64,000 nt of DNA, from assembly GCA_947495575.1 (NCBI GenBank), contig CANLZL010000003.1:310001-374000 (forward strand), written 5' to 3'. The notes under the pieces are model-generated. The model was not told the origin of the DNA, ran no database searches, and saw nothing but the letters and a program-made list of their open reading frames with translations. A program made the position numbers and the translations under genes. Positions 9,423 through 18,371 of the stretch are shown in pieces (positions within the stretch are counted from its first letter, which is position 1; the number at the start of each line of letters is the position of its first letter). The DNA is from an uncultured Nioella sp. (lineage in GTDB: Bacteria; Pseudomonadota; Alphaproteobacteria; Rhodobacterales; Rhodobacteraceae).

Positions 9423-9463
9423 CCGGAATCCTAACCTGAATTCCGGGTTCCGGCAATTTTTTT
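9423..9463. other. Hairpin in the dapE-methyltransferase gap
   Basis: Inverted repeat CCGGAAT (9423-9429) / ATTCCGG (9440-9446), followed on the plus strand by GTTCCGGCAA and seven T residues. The T-tract is oriented for plus-strand termination, yet no plus-strand gene ends here. On the minus strand it lies just after the dapE stop, so it may attenuate or end the dapE transcript. Confidence 0.35.
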
Positions 9464-9482
9464 GACCATCATCCGTCGCTTG

Positions 9483-10622
9483 TCAGGCGAAATAGTCACG
9501 CAAAATACGAGAATAAATGCGTTTCAGGGCGTGGATATCGTCAATCCAGACCCGTTCGTCGACCTGGTGCATCCGGTGCCCGACAAGCCCAAATTCCACC
9601 ACCGGGCAGTGCGATTTCACAAATCGGGCATCCGATGTGCCGCCTGTTGTGGATAATTCAGGGGTCAAACCCGTCTCGGCATGCACTGCGGCCGAAACCA
9701 AAGCCGACAGATCGCCCGGCGGGGTCAGAAAGGCCTCGCCCGATACTTTGACGGTCATCTCAACCTTCACGCCAAATTCCGCTGTTATCCGATCCGCCTC
9801 AGATTGCAGCCAGCTAGTCAGGCTGTCGCCGGAATGAAGATCGTTAAACCGCAAATTGGCAGTCATTCGTGACTCTGCCGGCACCACATTGGTCGCGGGA
9901 TTCCCTGTATCGATCGTAGTTACAGCACAGGTCGATGCATCAAAATGGTCCGTCCCCTGATCCAACTGATGCGACGACAACCGATGGGCCAGCGCTGCAA
10001 TGGCGGGCATCGGGTTCAAAGCGCGATCCAGATAGGCAGAATGGCCCTGTTTTCCCTTCACGGTAAACCATGCGGTCATCGACCCGCGGCGACCGATTTT
10101 GATCATATCGCCAATTGTCTCAGGGCAAGTCGGTTCGCCGACAAGGCAGACTGACATCTCCTCTCCCTCGGCATCCATCCAGTCCAACAACGCGGTCGTG
10201 CCGTCCAGCGCATCAGCTTCTTCATCGCCGGTGATGGTCATGATGATGCTGCCATTGGGCGCCAGATCCGCCACAAAATCGATTGCTGCCGCCGCAAATG
10301 CCGCGACGCCAGATTTCATGTCCGTTGCCCCGCGCCCATATAGCCAGCCTTCTGCTTCTTCAGCCCCAAATGGCGGAAAGGTCCACGCAGCTTCGTCCCC
10401 GATAGGAACGACATCCGTGTGGCCATTAAACCCAAAGGTCTTTTCGCTTCCCTTTTCGCCCCACCGCGCAAAGAGGTTCGAAATGCCATTGCGATCAACC
10501 CGCGTGCATTTGAACCCGGCCTTTGACAGCAGGTTTTCCAGCAATACCAAGGCACCGCCTTCGATTGGTGTGACAGATGCACAGCGCACAAGATCAGCGG
10601 TTAGCTTTTGAGGATCAATCAT
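9483..10622 (-). CDS. dapE: Succinyl-diaminopimelate desuccinylase
   Basis: Zn-dependent M20 amidohydrolase that removes succinate from N-succinyl-LL-diaminopimelate in the lysine/peptidoglycan DAP pathway. M20 signatures are visible in order: '[13 protein letters not shown]' (His and Asp metal ligands), '[10 protein letters not shown]' (bridging Asp), 'ITGDEEADA' (catalytic Glu), 'VGEPT', and 'TGGTSDARF' near the C-terminus, with the last ligand His in '[10 protein letters not shown]'. Starting at the ATG at 10622 gives 379 aa, the usual size; a longer in-frame start would add 21 unrelated residues. dapD lies 4 kb away on the same strand and asd is 43 kb away. Confidence 0.95.
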   Translation of the reverse strand: MIDPQKLTADLVRCASVTPIEGGALVLLENLLSKAGFKCTRVDRNGISNLFARWGEKGSEKTFGFNGHTDVVPIGDEAAWTFPPFGAEEAEGWLYGRGATDMKSGVAAFAAAAIDFVADLAPNGSIIMTITGDEEADALDGTTALLDWMDAEGEEMSVCLVGEPTCPETIGDMIKIGRRGSMTAWFTVKGKQGHSAYLDRALNPMPAIAALAHRLSSHQLDQGTDHFDASTCAVTTIDTGNPATNVVPAESRMTANLRFNDLHSGDSLTSWLQSEADRITAEFGVKVEMTVKVSGEAFLTPPGDLSALVSAAVHAETGLTPELSTTGGTSDARFVKSHCPVVEFGLVGHRMHQVDERVWIDDIHALKRIYSRILRDYFA

Positions 10623-10687
10623 AGTCACGTCCCGGAATTTTCTACCGCACCAGCGATACCTGTGCAGGCTGACGGACTCAAGCAATC

Positions 10688-10710
10688 GGCCTTAATCGCC
10701 TGTTAAGGCC
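10688..10710. promoter_or_regulatory. Perfect 8-bp inverted repeat between divergent dapE and Hint gene
   Basis: GGCCTTAA (10688-10695) and TTAAGGCC (10703-10710) with a 7-nt spacer. Two further palindromes follow: GTGGCCAC at 10712-10719 and TTTGGCCAAA at 10744-10753. Their position in the 177-bp gap between divergent genes suggests an operator, but no regulator can be named. Confidence 0.35.
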
Positions 10711-10799
10711 CGTGGCCACATTATTACCTTAATTTGGCGAAAATTTGGCCAAAGCGCATGTGTTCTGTCCAATGGTTATTTTTGAGAGGTATTGTTTCG

Positions 10800-11813
10800 A
10801 TGGTTTGGTGCGCATTGTGGGACTCCCGACAGCTGACTTACAAAAGCAAGAATGTGAATCACACAGACTTGTCGCGCGGCACATTGATCGCGGAACTTGC
10901 CCTCAAATCTGAGGCGGCGACCCCGGTTGTCCTTTGGCAAGGCCGTGACAACCGCGCACCGCGATTGACACGACATAGCGACGGTCACGTCAGCTTTGAA
11001 TTTGGCGCGTTCACCTGTCAAACGCCTGCAGGGTACCTCTTTGCTGATGAACCGGTCGAATTTATCTTTCGATGGGATATCGAGGGTCAACTGGACCTTT
11101 TGCAGCTTCGTAATCTGGACACCGGCAACCAGTTTCAGACGCGTCTTGGCCCGATGCACATCTCTGACCTATCGCAAATCGTGCCCCGCTCGCCGGATGC
11201 GCGACTGTCCATTCGTTATGCTGGATTGGCCAACCACCTTGCCTCGGCCAATCCAATTGGCGGTATTGCCCCGGACACCCCTATCGACACGCCCGACGGG
11301 CCGGTCATAGCCGCCGACCTGCGCCCCGGCATGGCAATTCGGACCGAAAAAAGAGGCACGCAAACCATTGAGTGGATTGGCCAAACCTCACAACTCGCTC
11401 GCGGGCGCTTTGCGCCGGTTCGGATGCGCGCGCCGTATTTCGGGTTGGACGGTGATTTGAATGTATCACGTGAACAGCGGATATTGCTGTCTGGCAGCGA
11501 GGTGGATTACGTCTTTGGCACCGAACAGGTTTTGGCCCGGGCAAGCGATCTGATTCGCCAAAATGCGGCGCAGATATCTCTTTTGGCGCCGGTTCAGACC
11601 TATGTGCATCTGTTGCTCGAGGACCATGATTGCGTCTCGGTGGGACGCTGCCAGTTGGACACATCGTTATTGTCGGATGTCCTGGGCCTGAAAGGCGGGT
11701 CAAACGCCCGCCTGGCACCAACCGATCGTGACCCCCATTGGCCAGTGATCGACCGCGCCGGGGCACAAACTTACCTGTCCATGCTAATGCAAAATCGCCG
11801 GTCCGCGGCTTAA
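10800..11813 (+). CDS. Hint-domain protein, splicing residues not conserved
   Basis: A 337 aa protein of a type common in Rhodobacteraceae. The N-terminal 145 residues are a beta-rich region with no recognisable motif. The Hint (hedgehog/intein) fold spans about residues 154-290, beginning 'GIAPDTPIDTPDGPVIAADL' and including 'NVSREQRILLSG'. A Cys or Ser nucleophile is expected at the first position of Hint but Ile/Ala occupies it, and the usual His before the RxLL segment is Gln, so self-cleavage looks unlikely. I chose the ATG at 10800 because AGAGG lies about 12 nt upstream; in-frame ATGs at 10734 and 10758 remain possible. No secretion genes are nearby. Confidence 0.75.
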   Translation: MVWCALWDSRQLTYKSKNVNHTDLSRGTLIAELALKSEAATPVVLWQGRDNRAPRLTRHSDGHVSFEFGAFTCQTPAGYLFADEPVEFIFRWDIEGQLDLLQLRNLDTGNQFQTRLGPMHISDLSQIVPRSPDARLSIRYAGLANHLASANPIGGIAPDTPIDTPDGPVIAADLRPGMAIRTEKRGTQTIEWIGQTSQLARGRFAPVRMRAPYFGLDGDLNVSREQRILLSGSEVDYVFGTEQVLARASDLIRQNAAQISLLAPVQTYVHLLLEDHDCVSVGRCQLDTSLLSDVLGLKGGSNARLAPTDRDPHWPVIDRAGAQTYLSMLMQNRRSAA

Positions 11814-12151
11814 TCGGCGGTTGGCTCATCGCCATAAAAGGGCGTCATCTGGGCGACGATGACGGCATTTTCATCGGCCGCGCGCTTCATTAACGCCAAC
11901 TCTTCGTCGCCAATCTCATGCCCCATATCGCGCCGTTCATCCAAAGTTCCATAGCCCTGAACGTCCAGCGGAGCCAGATCCGCTTGCTTAAGGACTGCAA
12001 CGCTTTCCCGAACAGCCTCGGCTTCATCGACGCCAGAGGCATAGAGCATCAAGGCCGCCCCGGTCGCACCTTTCGGCAGGCCGTCGCCTTTCTTGCGGCC
12101 AACTTGAACCACAAGGGTATACACGTGCTGCTGTTTCTTTTCTTTCGCCAT
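11810..12151 (-). CDS. Conserved hypothetical protein, 113 aa
   Basis: A small soluble protein with a Lys-rich N-terminus ('MAKEKKQQHVYTLVVQVGRK') followed by an alpha/beta-like region containing the acidic segment 'DEAEAVRESVAVLK'. No signal peptide, membrane helix or catalytic motif is visible. I do not recognise a named family; composition and codon use look native. Its stop codon shares the tetramer TTAA with the stop of the convergent Hint gene (11810-11813). It is divergent from the Crp-type regulator, 112 bp away. Confidence 0.7.
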   Translation of the reverse strand: MAKEKKQQHVYTLVVQVGRKKGDGLPKGATGAALMLYASGVDEAEAVRESVAVLKQADLAPLDVQGYGTLDERRDMGHEIGDEELALMKRAADENAVIVAQMTPFYGDEPTAD

Positions 12152-12263
12152 AGAAGCGCCCTACCGGGATAGCCGTCGCGTCGTCAAGTCACCTTGCAGG
12201 GTTGGCGACAATCGGGCCAGTTGGTTGAAGACGCCGCCACCCCTCTGAATCGGATCTGCCACC

Positions 12264-12863
12264 ATGTCCCATCGCGTTCGCAGACTCAAAATTCCAGCCG
12301 GGCAAATTGTGTTCCGTCCGGGTGATGCCTGCCCCGGTCTGGTCGAGCTTCAATCCGGCACGATCCGGGTCAGTTTAACCGCTGCAAATGGCCGTGAACT
12401 GGTGCTCTACCGGGTCGGGCCCGGCGATATGTGCCTGCAAACCTTTGCCTGCCTGACGCAAGGCCAGAGCTACAGCGCAGAAGGCGTGGCAGAAACGGAC
12501 CTGACCGGCGTCTTGGTGCCACCTGATGAATTTTCGGACCGGATGGATACCGAAGCCGGTTTTCGCCACGACGTTCTTGCCGCCGTCGCCCGCCGCTTTG
12601 CAGAATACGAACGCTTGGTGGAGGAGGTCGCGTTGACCGGCTTCGAAACCCGGCTCGCAAAATGCCTGCTGCGCCTTGCTGATCAAAACGGCCGTGTCAC
12701 CGCGTCCCACCAATCTCTGGCCCATGAAACCGCGTCTGGTCGGGCAGTTGTCAGTCGTCATATGGCCGAACTGGCCCGGCTGGGAATCGTCGCACAGCAC
12801 CGCGGCGGCATAGACATCATCAAACCAAAAGAGCTGACACGCATTGCCGCAGGGGAACGGTGA
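12264..12863 (+). CDS. Crp/Fnr family transcriptional regulator
   Basis: A 199 aa DNA-binding regulator with an N-terminal cyclic-nucleotide-binding-like beta roll (residues 8-110; 'FRPGDACPGLVELQSGTIRV') and a C-terminal HTH_Crp_2 winged helix (about 125-195; 'SHQSLAHETASGRAVVSRHM' is the recognition helix region). It lacks the N-terminal four-Cys cluster of FNR, but has Cys at about 23, 57 and 63 in the sensor domain, which could be redox- or sulfur-reactive (inference). The next gene, 75 bp downstream, is a DUF2892 membrane protein, a domain found fused to rhodanese in YgaP. Confidence 0.88.
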   Translation: MSHRVRRLKIPAGQIVFRPGDACPGLVELQSGTIRVSLTAANGRELVLYRVGPGDMCLQTFACLTQGQSYSAEGVAETDLTGVLVPPDEFSDRMDTEAGFRHDVLAAVARRFAEYERLVEEVALTGFETRLAKCLLRLADQNGRVTASHQSLAHETASGRAVVSRHMAELARLGIVAQHRGGIDIIKPKELTRIAAGER

Positions 12864-12938
12864 CTCTGTCACCGTCATTGGCGCAACCATACCGATAATA
12901 TCGGGTCATCACTTTGGATCCCAAAAAGGAAATGTCCC

Positions 12939-13136
12939 ATGCTTCGTAACGAAGGCAATCTCGACCGCGCCCTGCGCATCATCGTTGGTCTGGTTCTGCT
13001 GACCCTGGTTTTTGTTGGCCCGCAAACCTATTGGGGCCTTGTCGGCATCGTCCCCTTGGCGACCGGCCTTATGGGGTTTTGCCCACTCTACCGGATTCTC
13101 GGACTGAATACCTGCCCGATGAAATCCAACAGCTAG
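12939..13136 (+). CDS. DUF2892 (YgaP-like transmembrane) protein
   Basis: A 65 aa membrane protein with two hydrophobic segments (about residues 12-28 and 32-50) and the DUF2892 pattern: 'NEGNLDRALRIIVGL' at the start and 'GFCPLYRILGLNTCP' at the end, with two conserved Cys. In E. coli YgaP this domain is fused to a rhodanese that carries persulfide sulfur. AAAAAGGA lies just upstream of the ATG. The pairing with a Cys-containing Crp-type regulator suggests a sulfur-related or redox role, as inference only. Confidence 0.85.
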   Translation: MLRNEGNLDRALRIIVGLVLLTLVFVGPQTYWGLVGIVPLATGLMGFCPLYRILGLNTCPMKSNS

Positions 13137-13186
13137 GGCGAAAATGGTCGCGGGCTGCGACGCGCCGCCCGCCCCCAATCTTGAAC

Positions 13187-13438
13187 CTAGCGCCCACGCA
13201 ATTGCCGCGCGCCCCAGATAATCAGGCAAGCACCGGCTAGGCCCACCAGACCTTGTGAAATCCAGGTCGGAGAGGCGGCAATTCCTACCAGCCTCAACAG
13301 AAAATTCGCAACAATCGCTCCAAAGATGCCAAGCGCCACATTGGCGATCAGCCCCGTTCTGGCCTTCATGAGATTGCTGGCAATCCAGCCTGCCAATCCG
13401 CCCACGATGATCGCCGCTATCCAGCCTAAGCCCTGCAT
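13187..13438 (-). CDS. GlsB/YeaQ/YmgE family membrane protein
   Basis: An 83 aa protein of the transglycosylase-associated family, a small inner-membrane stress-linked protein of unknown mechanism. Three hydrophobic segments are visible, with the family start 'GWIAAIIVGGLAGWIASNLM' and the later Gly/Ala-rich 'NVALGIFGAIVANFLLRLVG'. GGAGG lies 5 nt upstream of the ATG at 13438. The nearest gene on the same strand is the HExxH protein, whose stop is 59 bp downstream. Confidence 0.85.
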   Translation of the reverse strand: MQGLGWIAAIIVGGLAGWIASNLMKARTGLIANVALGIFGAIVANFLLRLVGIAASPTWISQGLVGLAGACLIIWGARQLRGR

Positions 13439-13497
13439 TGCATCCTCCCGATTTTCTGCACGTTTCCCGGAAATATCACAGGTTTTGCGCAGTCCGT

Positions 13498-14604
13498 CTA
13501 TTTCTGATCAACGGCCTCGCCTTTATCCTCTGGACCCAAAAGGGCGAAATTGGCGTAGAAGGTTGCGGGGGATTGCCCAAACCGCGCTTCAAACGCCTCC
13601 TCCCATGTCGCCCCAAGGCCGATATCTTCATAATACCCCAATAGGTTCGGGATCGCGGCTTCGGTCGGGCTGATCATCGAGGCGACGGCAAAAGACCCTC
13701 CATGATAGAGCTGCCGCGTTTCCTCTTCCGTGTCCTGCCGCAGCGCCAAGTCCGACAGAACCGGCCAGTCGCCGGTCAGAAGGTCGCCATGCAGGCTTTC
13801 AGCAATTTCATCAATGCCAACGTCGTTCCAGTTTAGCATCTCGGAAATGAACGTCGCGGATCCTTCGGTCAGCCACAAAGGCCCGCGATGGCCAATATGG
13901 CTGGACAGATCACGATACCACGGGGCGTGGCCAACAAGTTGAGCCTGAACGGCATGTGTGACCTCATGGGCCACAACAAGGTTCAGATCCCGGACATCCA
14001 GGTTACCACTCACACTGGCCCCGCGTCTGATGCAAATGCCCAATAGGTCAAAATAGGCCAGCCCTGAAATGCCGCCGGGCGCGCTGCAATGATAGTCCGC
14101 CTGCGCCCGAAGATCGTTCAGGTTGCCATCTGCCCGGTCCAGCAGCATTCGTTCCAAATCTCTGGCGTTATCTGCGACCACAACCTGCACGGGCATCGGG
14201 ATCTCGAAACCGTACCATGCCGATATCCGGGAAAGCGCTTTATGGGCAGCCCCGTAAACTGCGCCCTCCGTTATCCGATCAACACCCGCGCTTGCGGTTG
14301 CAATGACGGGGGTTCGACGTGCGGGCCAATGGATTTGAAGAGATGTATCAAGCAGGCCAATTTGGCGGCACAACACCATGCCATTATTGCCCGTCAAGTT
14401 TGTCGGCACCGCTTGACCATGAAGGGCAAAGAAATTGCGCATAGCCTGTCGCGTTGCGCGCCCGGGAATGCCGTCCAAAGGGCCGGGGTTGAACCCGGCC
14501 GTGCTTAACTGCTGCTGGACGCAGCGAACGCCCGCATCCTGCGCCATGGCAGCCCCCGCCGAAACGGCGAAAGCTAAGATCCATGGCACAAGTGTTTTAA
14601 TCAA
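13498..14604 (-). CDS. Secreted peptidoglycan-binding/HExxH metallopeptidase-like protein
   Basis: A 368 aa exported protein with a signal peptide (residues 1-21, cleavage near 'AMA-QD'), a PG_binding_1-like segment (about 26-66; '[20 protein letters not shown]') and a putative zinc peptidase domain carrying '[10 protein letters not shown]' with HEVTH at 213-217 and a candidate third ligand Glu at 247 in 'TEGSATF'. This is the gluzincin pattern seen in DUF2268/peptidase-MA-like proteins. The start codon is TTG and overlaps the dapD stop (TTGA, 14601-14604), so translation is probably coupled to dapD. Substrate unknown; cell-wall or envelope proteins are likely. Confidence 0.8.
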   Translation of the reverse strand: MIKTLVPWILAFAVSAGAAMAQDAGVRCVQQQLSTAGFNPGPLDGIPGRATRQAMRNFFALHGQAVPTNLTGNNGMVLCRQIGLLDTSLQIHWPARRTPVIATASAGVDRITEGAVYGAAHKALSRISAWYGFEIPMPVQVVVADNARDLERMLLDRADGNLNDLRAQADYHCSAPGGISGLAYFDLLGICIRRGASVSGNLDVRDLNLVVAHEVTHAVQAQLVGHAPWYRDLSSHIGHRGPLWLTEGSATFISEMLNWNDVGIDEIAESLHGDLLTGDWPVLSDLALRQDTEEETRQLYHGGSFAVASMISPTEAAIPNLLGYYEDIGLGATWEEAFEARFGQSPATFYANFALLGPEDKGEAVDQK

Positions 14605-15428
14605 TCGCGTAACAGCTCGTTAATGCCGGTCTTGGAGCGTGTTTTCTCGTCCACGCGCTTCACGATCACGGCGCAATACAGGTTGATCCCATTCTTGGAT
14701 GGCATCGAACCAGCGACAACCACAGAATAGGGCGGTACTTCACCATACATAACTTCACCGCTGTCGCGATCAACAATTTTGGTTGATTGCCCGATGAACA
14801 CGCCCATCCCCAGGACAGAGCCTTCGCGGACAATACAGCCCTCGACCACCTCGGACCGCGCACCGATGAAGCAGTTGTCTTCGATGATGGTGGGGCCAGC
14901 CTGCATTGGCTCCAGCACACCGCCAATACCTACACCGCCGGAAAGGTGCACATTCTTGCCGATCTGCGCGCAAGAGCCAACCGTGGCCCAGCCATCCACC
15001 ATGGACCCTTCGTCGACATAAGCGCCAATGTTCACGAAAGACGGCATCAGCACGACATCTTTTGCGATATAGGCTGACCGACGCACGATCGAACCGGGAA
15101 CCGCGCGGAACCCGGCCGCTTTCCATTCATTGTCACCCCAGTTTTGCCATTTGGACGGAACCTTGTCCCACCAATTGCCGCCGCCGTTGGAACCTTCGAT
15201 CATGTCCATATCGTTCAGGCGGAAAGACAGCAAAACCGCCTTTTTCGCCCATTGGTTCACATGCCAGTCGCCGCTTTCCAGCTTTTCAGCCACACGCAGC
15301 TGCCCGCTATCCAACGCGTTCAGAGTGTCCAGGATGGCCTCGCGGGTTTCTCCCGTGGTGGCGGGTGTGATCTGGTCGCGCGTGTCCCACGCGGCTTCGA
15401 CGGCGGCTTCTAGCTGAGCATTGGACAT
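14601..15428 (-). CDS. dapD: 2,3,4,5-tetrahydropyridine-2,6-dicarboxylate N-succinyltransferase
   Basis: Succinyl-CoA-dependent enzyme of the lysine/DAP pathway. The protein is 275 aa, exactly the usual length, when started at the ATG at 15428, which is preceded by GGAGG; a much longer in-frame reading (to 15698) would add 90 unrelated residues and run into the divergent gene's leader. The C-terminal half shows hexapeptide repeats of a left-handed beta-helix ('[20 protein letters not shown]', '[20 protein letters not shown]'). Its stop overlaps the TTG start of the next gene. dapE is on the same strand 4 kb downstream. Confidence 0.95.
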   Translation of the reverse strand: MSNAQLEAAVEAAWDTRDQITPATTGETREAILDTLNALDSGQLRVAEKLESGDWHVNQWAKKAVLLSFRLNDMDMIEGSNGGGNWWDKVPSKWQNWGDNEWKAAGFRAVPGSIVRRSAYIAKDVVLMPSFVNIGAYVDEGSMVDGWATVGSCAQIGKNVHLSGGVGIGGVLEPMQAGPTIIEDNCFIGARSEVVEGCIVREGSVLGMGVFIGQSTKIVDRDSGEVMYGEVPPYSVVVAGSMPSKNGINLYCAVIVKRVDEKTRSKTGINELLRD

Positions 15429-15610
15429 GGAATCCCTCCAAGATAACTGGTTTGGCGCGCTATATCGCGTGGGCCGCGTCGGCTCAATCGGCAAGTGACC
15501 GCAGGTCAGGATCATTCCTTTATGTGGCATTTCCGATTGCGCCTTTCCTCTTGTCAGGCGCCAAGTTAGCGTCAGGTTTAAGAACAGGACGCATTTGAGG
15601 AAGATTTTTG

Positions 15611-16456
15611 ATGAAAGACGACCCCCGCGACGGCCCTTTCCGCGACGCGCATACCGATATCGAAACCGCCAGCCATGTACCGGACACGCCACAGACACGT
15701 GCCCCTGCCTATAAACTCGCCTTTACCGATAACGATTTCATGTGCCGGGACGAGCTGCGCCCCGTGCGACTGCAGCTTGAACTGCTGAAGCCTCAAATGA
15801 TGATGGATGAATATGGCGTAGAATCCACCATCGTCATGTTTGGCGGCGCGCGTATCCCAGAGCCGTCCAAGGCCGCAAATGCCCGTACCGAAACCCTCCG
15901 CGGCCTGTCCAAATACTATGAAGAGGCGCGCAAATTCGCCCAGATCATGACCACGCGCAGCCTAAACTCGGGCCAGCATGACAATATCATCGTCACCGGC
16001 GGCGGCCCCGGCGTGATGGAGGCAGGATCTCGCGGCGCGCAGGAGGCCGGCGGTGTGTCCATCGGGCTGAATATCGTGCTGCCGCATGAGCAGGCGCCCA
16101 ATGAGTATGTCACGCCCGACCTCTGCTTCAACTTCCACTATTTTGCCATTCGCAAAATGCATTTCCTGATGCGCGCCAAGGCGATCACCGTATTTCCCGG
16201 CGGGTTTGGCACATTGGATGAAACCTTTGAGGCGCTGACGCTGATCCAGACCGGCCGCATGGAACGCGTGCCCTTCCTGCTCTTTGGTCGGGCCTTCTGG
16301 GAAAGCATCATCAATTGGGATGCCTTGTCAGAGGCCGGCACGATCTCAGCCGATGACCTCAACCTCTTCCGCTTTGTGGAAACCGCCGAAGAGGCGGTTG
16401 AGATCATCGACAATTGGGGCGACACCAGCAAACGCGCGGATATTCCAGGGCGCTGA
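15611..16456 (+). CDS. LOG family protein (nucleotide 5'-monophosphate phosphoribohydrolase)
   Basis: A 281 aa member of the TIGR00730/LOG family, which hydrolyses N-glycosidic bonds of nucleoside monophosphates (cytokinin riboside-activating type in plants, PpnN-like roles in bacteria). The catalytic signature 'PGGFGTLDE' is at about residue 197 and the phosphate-binding '[16 protein letters not shown]' at about 128. An N-terminal extension of about 70 residues precedes the core. ATG at 15611 is preferred over the adjacent TTG at 15608; GAGGA lies about 10 nt upstream. Divergent from dapD and convergent with the phytase-like gene. Confidence 0.9.
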   Translation: MKDDPRDGPFRDAHTDIETASHVPDTPQTRAPAYKLAFTDNDFMCRDELRPVRLQLELLKPQMMMDEYGVESTIVMFGGARIPEPSKAANARTETLRGLSKYYEEARKFAQIMTTRSLNSGQHDNIIVTGGGPGVMEAGSRGAQEAGGVSIGLNIVLPHEQAPNEYVTPDLCFNFHYFAIRKMHFLMRAKAITVFPGGFGTLDETFEALTLIQTGRMERVPFLLFGRAFWESIINWDALSEAGTISADDLNLFRFVETAEEAVEIIDNWGDTSKRADIPGR

Positions 16457-16464
16457 GTCTGGTT

Positions 16465-16496
16465 CAGGCCGCCAATGTTGAAATGCAGGTGGCCTG
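16465..16496. other. Hairpin between convergent LOG and phytase-like genes
   Basis: Arms CAGGCCGCC (16465-16473) and GGTGGCCTG (16488-16496) pair over 9 positions with one G-U pair and a 14-nt loop. No T-tract follows on either strand. A weak bidirectional terminator is the simplest reading. The rest of the 140-bp gap shows nothing recognisable. Confidence 0.35.
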
Positions 16497-16596
16497 TCGC
16501 CGTAGATATGGGCCGAACCGTTCTCGGTCGACAGACTAACCAGGATCGAGTTGGAACACCTGAGATGAGCCGACATTTACTTGTGCCCAGTCCAAT

Positions 16597-17490
16597 TCAC
16601 TCCTCGGGCAGGTGATATTCGACCAATTGATTGGGCAGAAACGGGCTGAAATTATCGTCTGAAATCAGGGAGGCGATCAGCCGCCCTTGCGCGTCACGCC
16701 ACAGGCTAATGCCTTCAAGGTTGGAGTGTCGGCCATGACTGGTCTCCAGCAAGGTCGCTTCGTTGGTGAACATTCCCTCGACCACGTCAAACCGGCGAAT
16801 TCGAGAGGCAAATCCAAAAAACCCATTGAAATCGCGCTCCAGCAAATAGAACCGTCCCAGATCGTCGAAATCGGCCCCCACCGGCAAAAACCGGCCATTT
16901 CGGGGCAGTGTCATTTCACTGTCCCATTGGCCATCTCCAAATCGATAAATCGGAAAGGGCCGGTCCCATTCTCCCGAACGCTCCGGCAAGGTGAACAGCC
17001 TGCCATGGGCATCAATGGCCAGGGATTCCAGCGAAGAATTGGGTTGCAGGGCGGCAAATTCCGCGGCCACCGGCAGCGCCACGGTCTCCCCCTCTCCATA
17101 ATAAACGGATACGCGATGATCCCCCTCAAATGAGATGTAGATTGTTCCGTCGCTGGCCAGCGCCAATCCTTCGCTATCCCGCGACCCTCTGTTTCCACGT
17201 TCCCCCTGCTGGTTTGACAGGATGTCACCAACGACCTCACCCACCGCCCTGACTTGCCCGGTTTCGTCGCGGTAAAGCGCGGCCCGGATCAATGCGCCAC
17301 GGTCCGACAGCACCAGCATGTCTTGTCCGCCGGGCAGCATCTCAATCGCTGATAACCCGCCCCACATCGGGTGATCCGACCGCAAATTGCGTTCCCCCAA
17401 CAGCACCGCCTGATCGGCGAGAACCGTCAGTGGCGTGCACAGGAAAAGCGCAAGGGCGGTTACGGGTCCGAGGACAGAACGCGCGAACAT
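16597..17490 (-). CDS. Phytase-like/esterase-like domain protein, exported
   Basis: A 297 aa protein with a signal peptide (residues 1-25, 'ALALFLCTPLTVLA') and a beta-propeller of the PF13449 'phytase-like' type: 'GGLSAIEMLPGGQDMLVLSD', 'RGSRDSEGLALASDGTIYIS', 'NSSLESLAIDAHGRLF' and 'LEGISLWRD' mark successive blades. The catalytic activity of this group is poorly defined despite the name. Its start overlaps the last 31 bp of mepA, making it the third gene of an MFS-mepA-phytase-like operon on the minus strand. Periplasmic location is inferred from the signal peptide. Confidence 0.82.
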   Translation of the reverse strand: MFARSVLGPVTALALFLCTPLTVLADQAVLLGERNLRSDHPMWGGLSAIEMLPGGQDMLVLSDRGALIRAALYRDETGQVRAVGEVVGDILSNQQGERGNRGSRDSEGLALASDGTIYISFEGDHRVSVYYGEGETVALPVAAEFAALQPNSSLESLAIDAHGRLFTLPERSGEWDRPFPIYRFGDGQWDSEMTLPRNGRFLPVGADFDDLGRFYLLERDFNGFFGFASRIRRFDVVEGMFTNEATLLETSHGRHSNLEGISLWRDAQGRLIASLISDDNFSPFLPNQLVEYHLPEE

Positions 17491-18371
17491 TGCTGCGGCA
17501 AATCGGCAAGGGTCAGTTCACGGCGCGGTTGCGGTGGCGGCGCGTTTGGATCGGGCGGCGGTGGGGGTGGCGGGTTCAGGATATCGGCCTGCCACTGGCG
17601 GGCATCGTCACAGCCATCGCCGGGTGGCGGCGGGGCCTGATCCTCACAATCGGGTGACCCCGACGGGCAGCTCAGGCGCACATGGAAATGGTAGTGATGG
17701 CCATACCAGGGCCGGATCTGGCGCAGATAGGATCGGTCACCGGTCTCATTCTCGCACATCCAGACTTTGGCCCCGGGAAAGAGGAATATGCGCGCCACGC
17801 GCGGATCGCTTGCTGCCTCACGAATGATCGCCCAATGCTGCGCGGTCCAGTCGGAATTGACATAAGCGCCACTGGCCCGCCGCATGGAGATGGGCGAGAT
17901 ATTCTCCCGCTCCGCCGCGGTCAGGTTCAGGCGGTCCGGCGGCAACATCCAGATATCGGCATCCAGCCCGGATTGGTGACTGCGATGCCCGGTCAGCATC
18001 GGCCCACCGCGCGGCTGGCTCATATCGCCGACATAAAGCCCCTCCCAGCCCGGTTGCGTGGCTGCAAAACGCGACAGGTCCTGTACGAAATCAACGGTTG
18101 CGGGATGCGACCAGTTGCGGTTGCGGCTCAGCCGCATCGCCTGCCATGTCGGACCGGTTTCCGGCAATTGCTCGGCCCCGCCGATACACCCGCGCGAATA
18201 CCCCCCATGCACCCGCGCCCGTCCGTCGGAGGCAAGATCGAGATTTCCGAAAAGCTGTCGCGCCTCAACCAGATCCTGACTGCTAACGGTGACAATCCTA
18301 TCCTCGCTAGGCATATCCGTCGTGCAACTGCCCAAAACGACCGCAGCGCAGAGGGCCAAAAGTTTTTTCAT
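17460..18371 (-). CDS. mepA: Penicillin-insensitive murein endopeptidase, lipoprotein
   Basis: M74 family D,D-/L,D-endopeptidase that cuts peptide cross-links in peptidoglycan. Metal-binding signatures 'SHQSGLDADIWML' and 'WYGHHYHFHVRLSCP' match MepA (His, Asp, His ligands). The chosen ATG at 18371 gives 303 aa with a lipoprotein signal, 'VVLGSC', and Cys at residue 16, so it is probably lipid-anchored. This ATG overlaps the stop of the MFS gene (18368-18371), indicating coupling. The C-terminus is Pro-rich ('NPPPPPPPDPNAPPPQP'). Confidence 0.92.
   Translation of the reverse strand: MKKLLALCAAVVLGSCTTDMPSEDRIVTVSSQDLVEARQLFGNLDLASDGRARVHGGYSRGCIGGAEQLPETGPTWQAMRLSRNRNWSHPATVDFVQDLSRFAATQPGWEGLYVGDMSQPRGGPMLTGHRSHQSGLDADIWMLPPDRLNLTAAERENISPISMRRASGAYVNSDWTAQHWAIIREAASDPRVARIFLFPGAKVWMCENETGDRSYLRQIRPWYGHHYHFHVRLSCPSGSPDCEDQAPPPPGDGCDDARQWQADILNPPPPPPPDPNAPPPQPRRELTLADLPQQCSRVLSSDP

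Noticed and set aside
9423-9463. Terminator with a T7 tract on the plus strand
   Set aside because: No plus-strand gene ends here, so it is kept only as a weak hairpin, not called as a terminator.
15429-15698. A 90-residue N-terminal extension of dapD
   Set aside because: The segment overlaps the divergent LOG gene and lacks family similarity; the ATG at 15428 has GGAGG and gives the standard 275 aa length.
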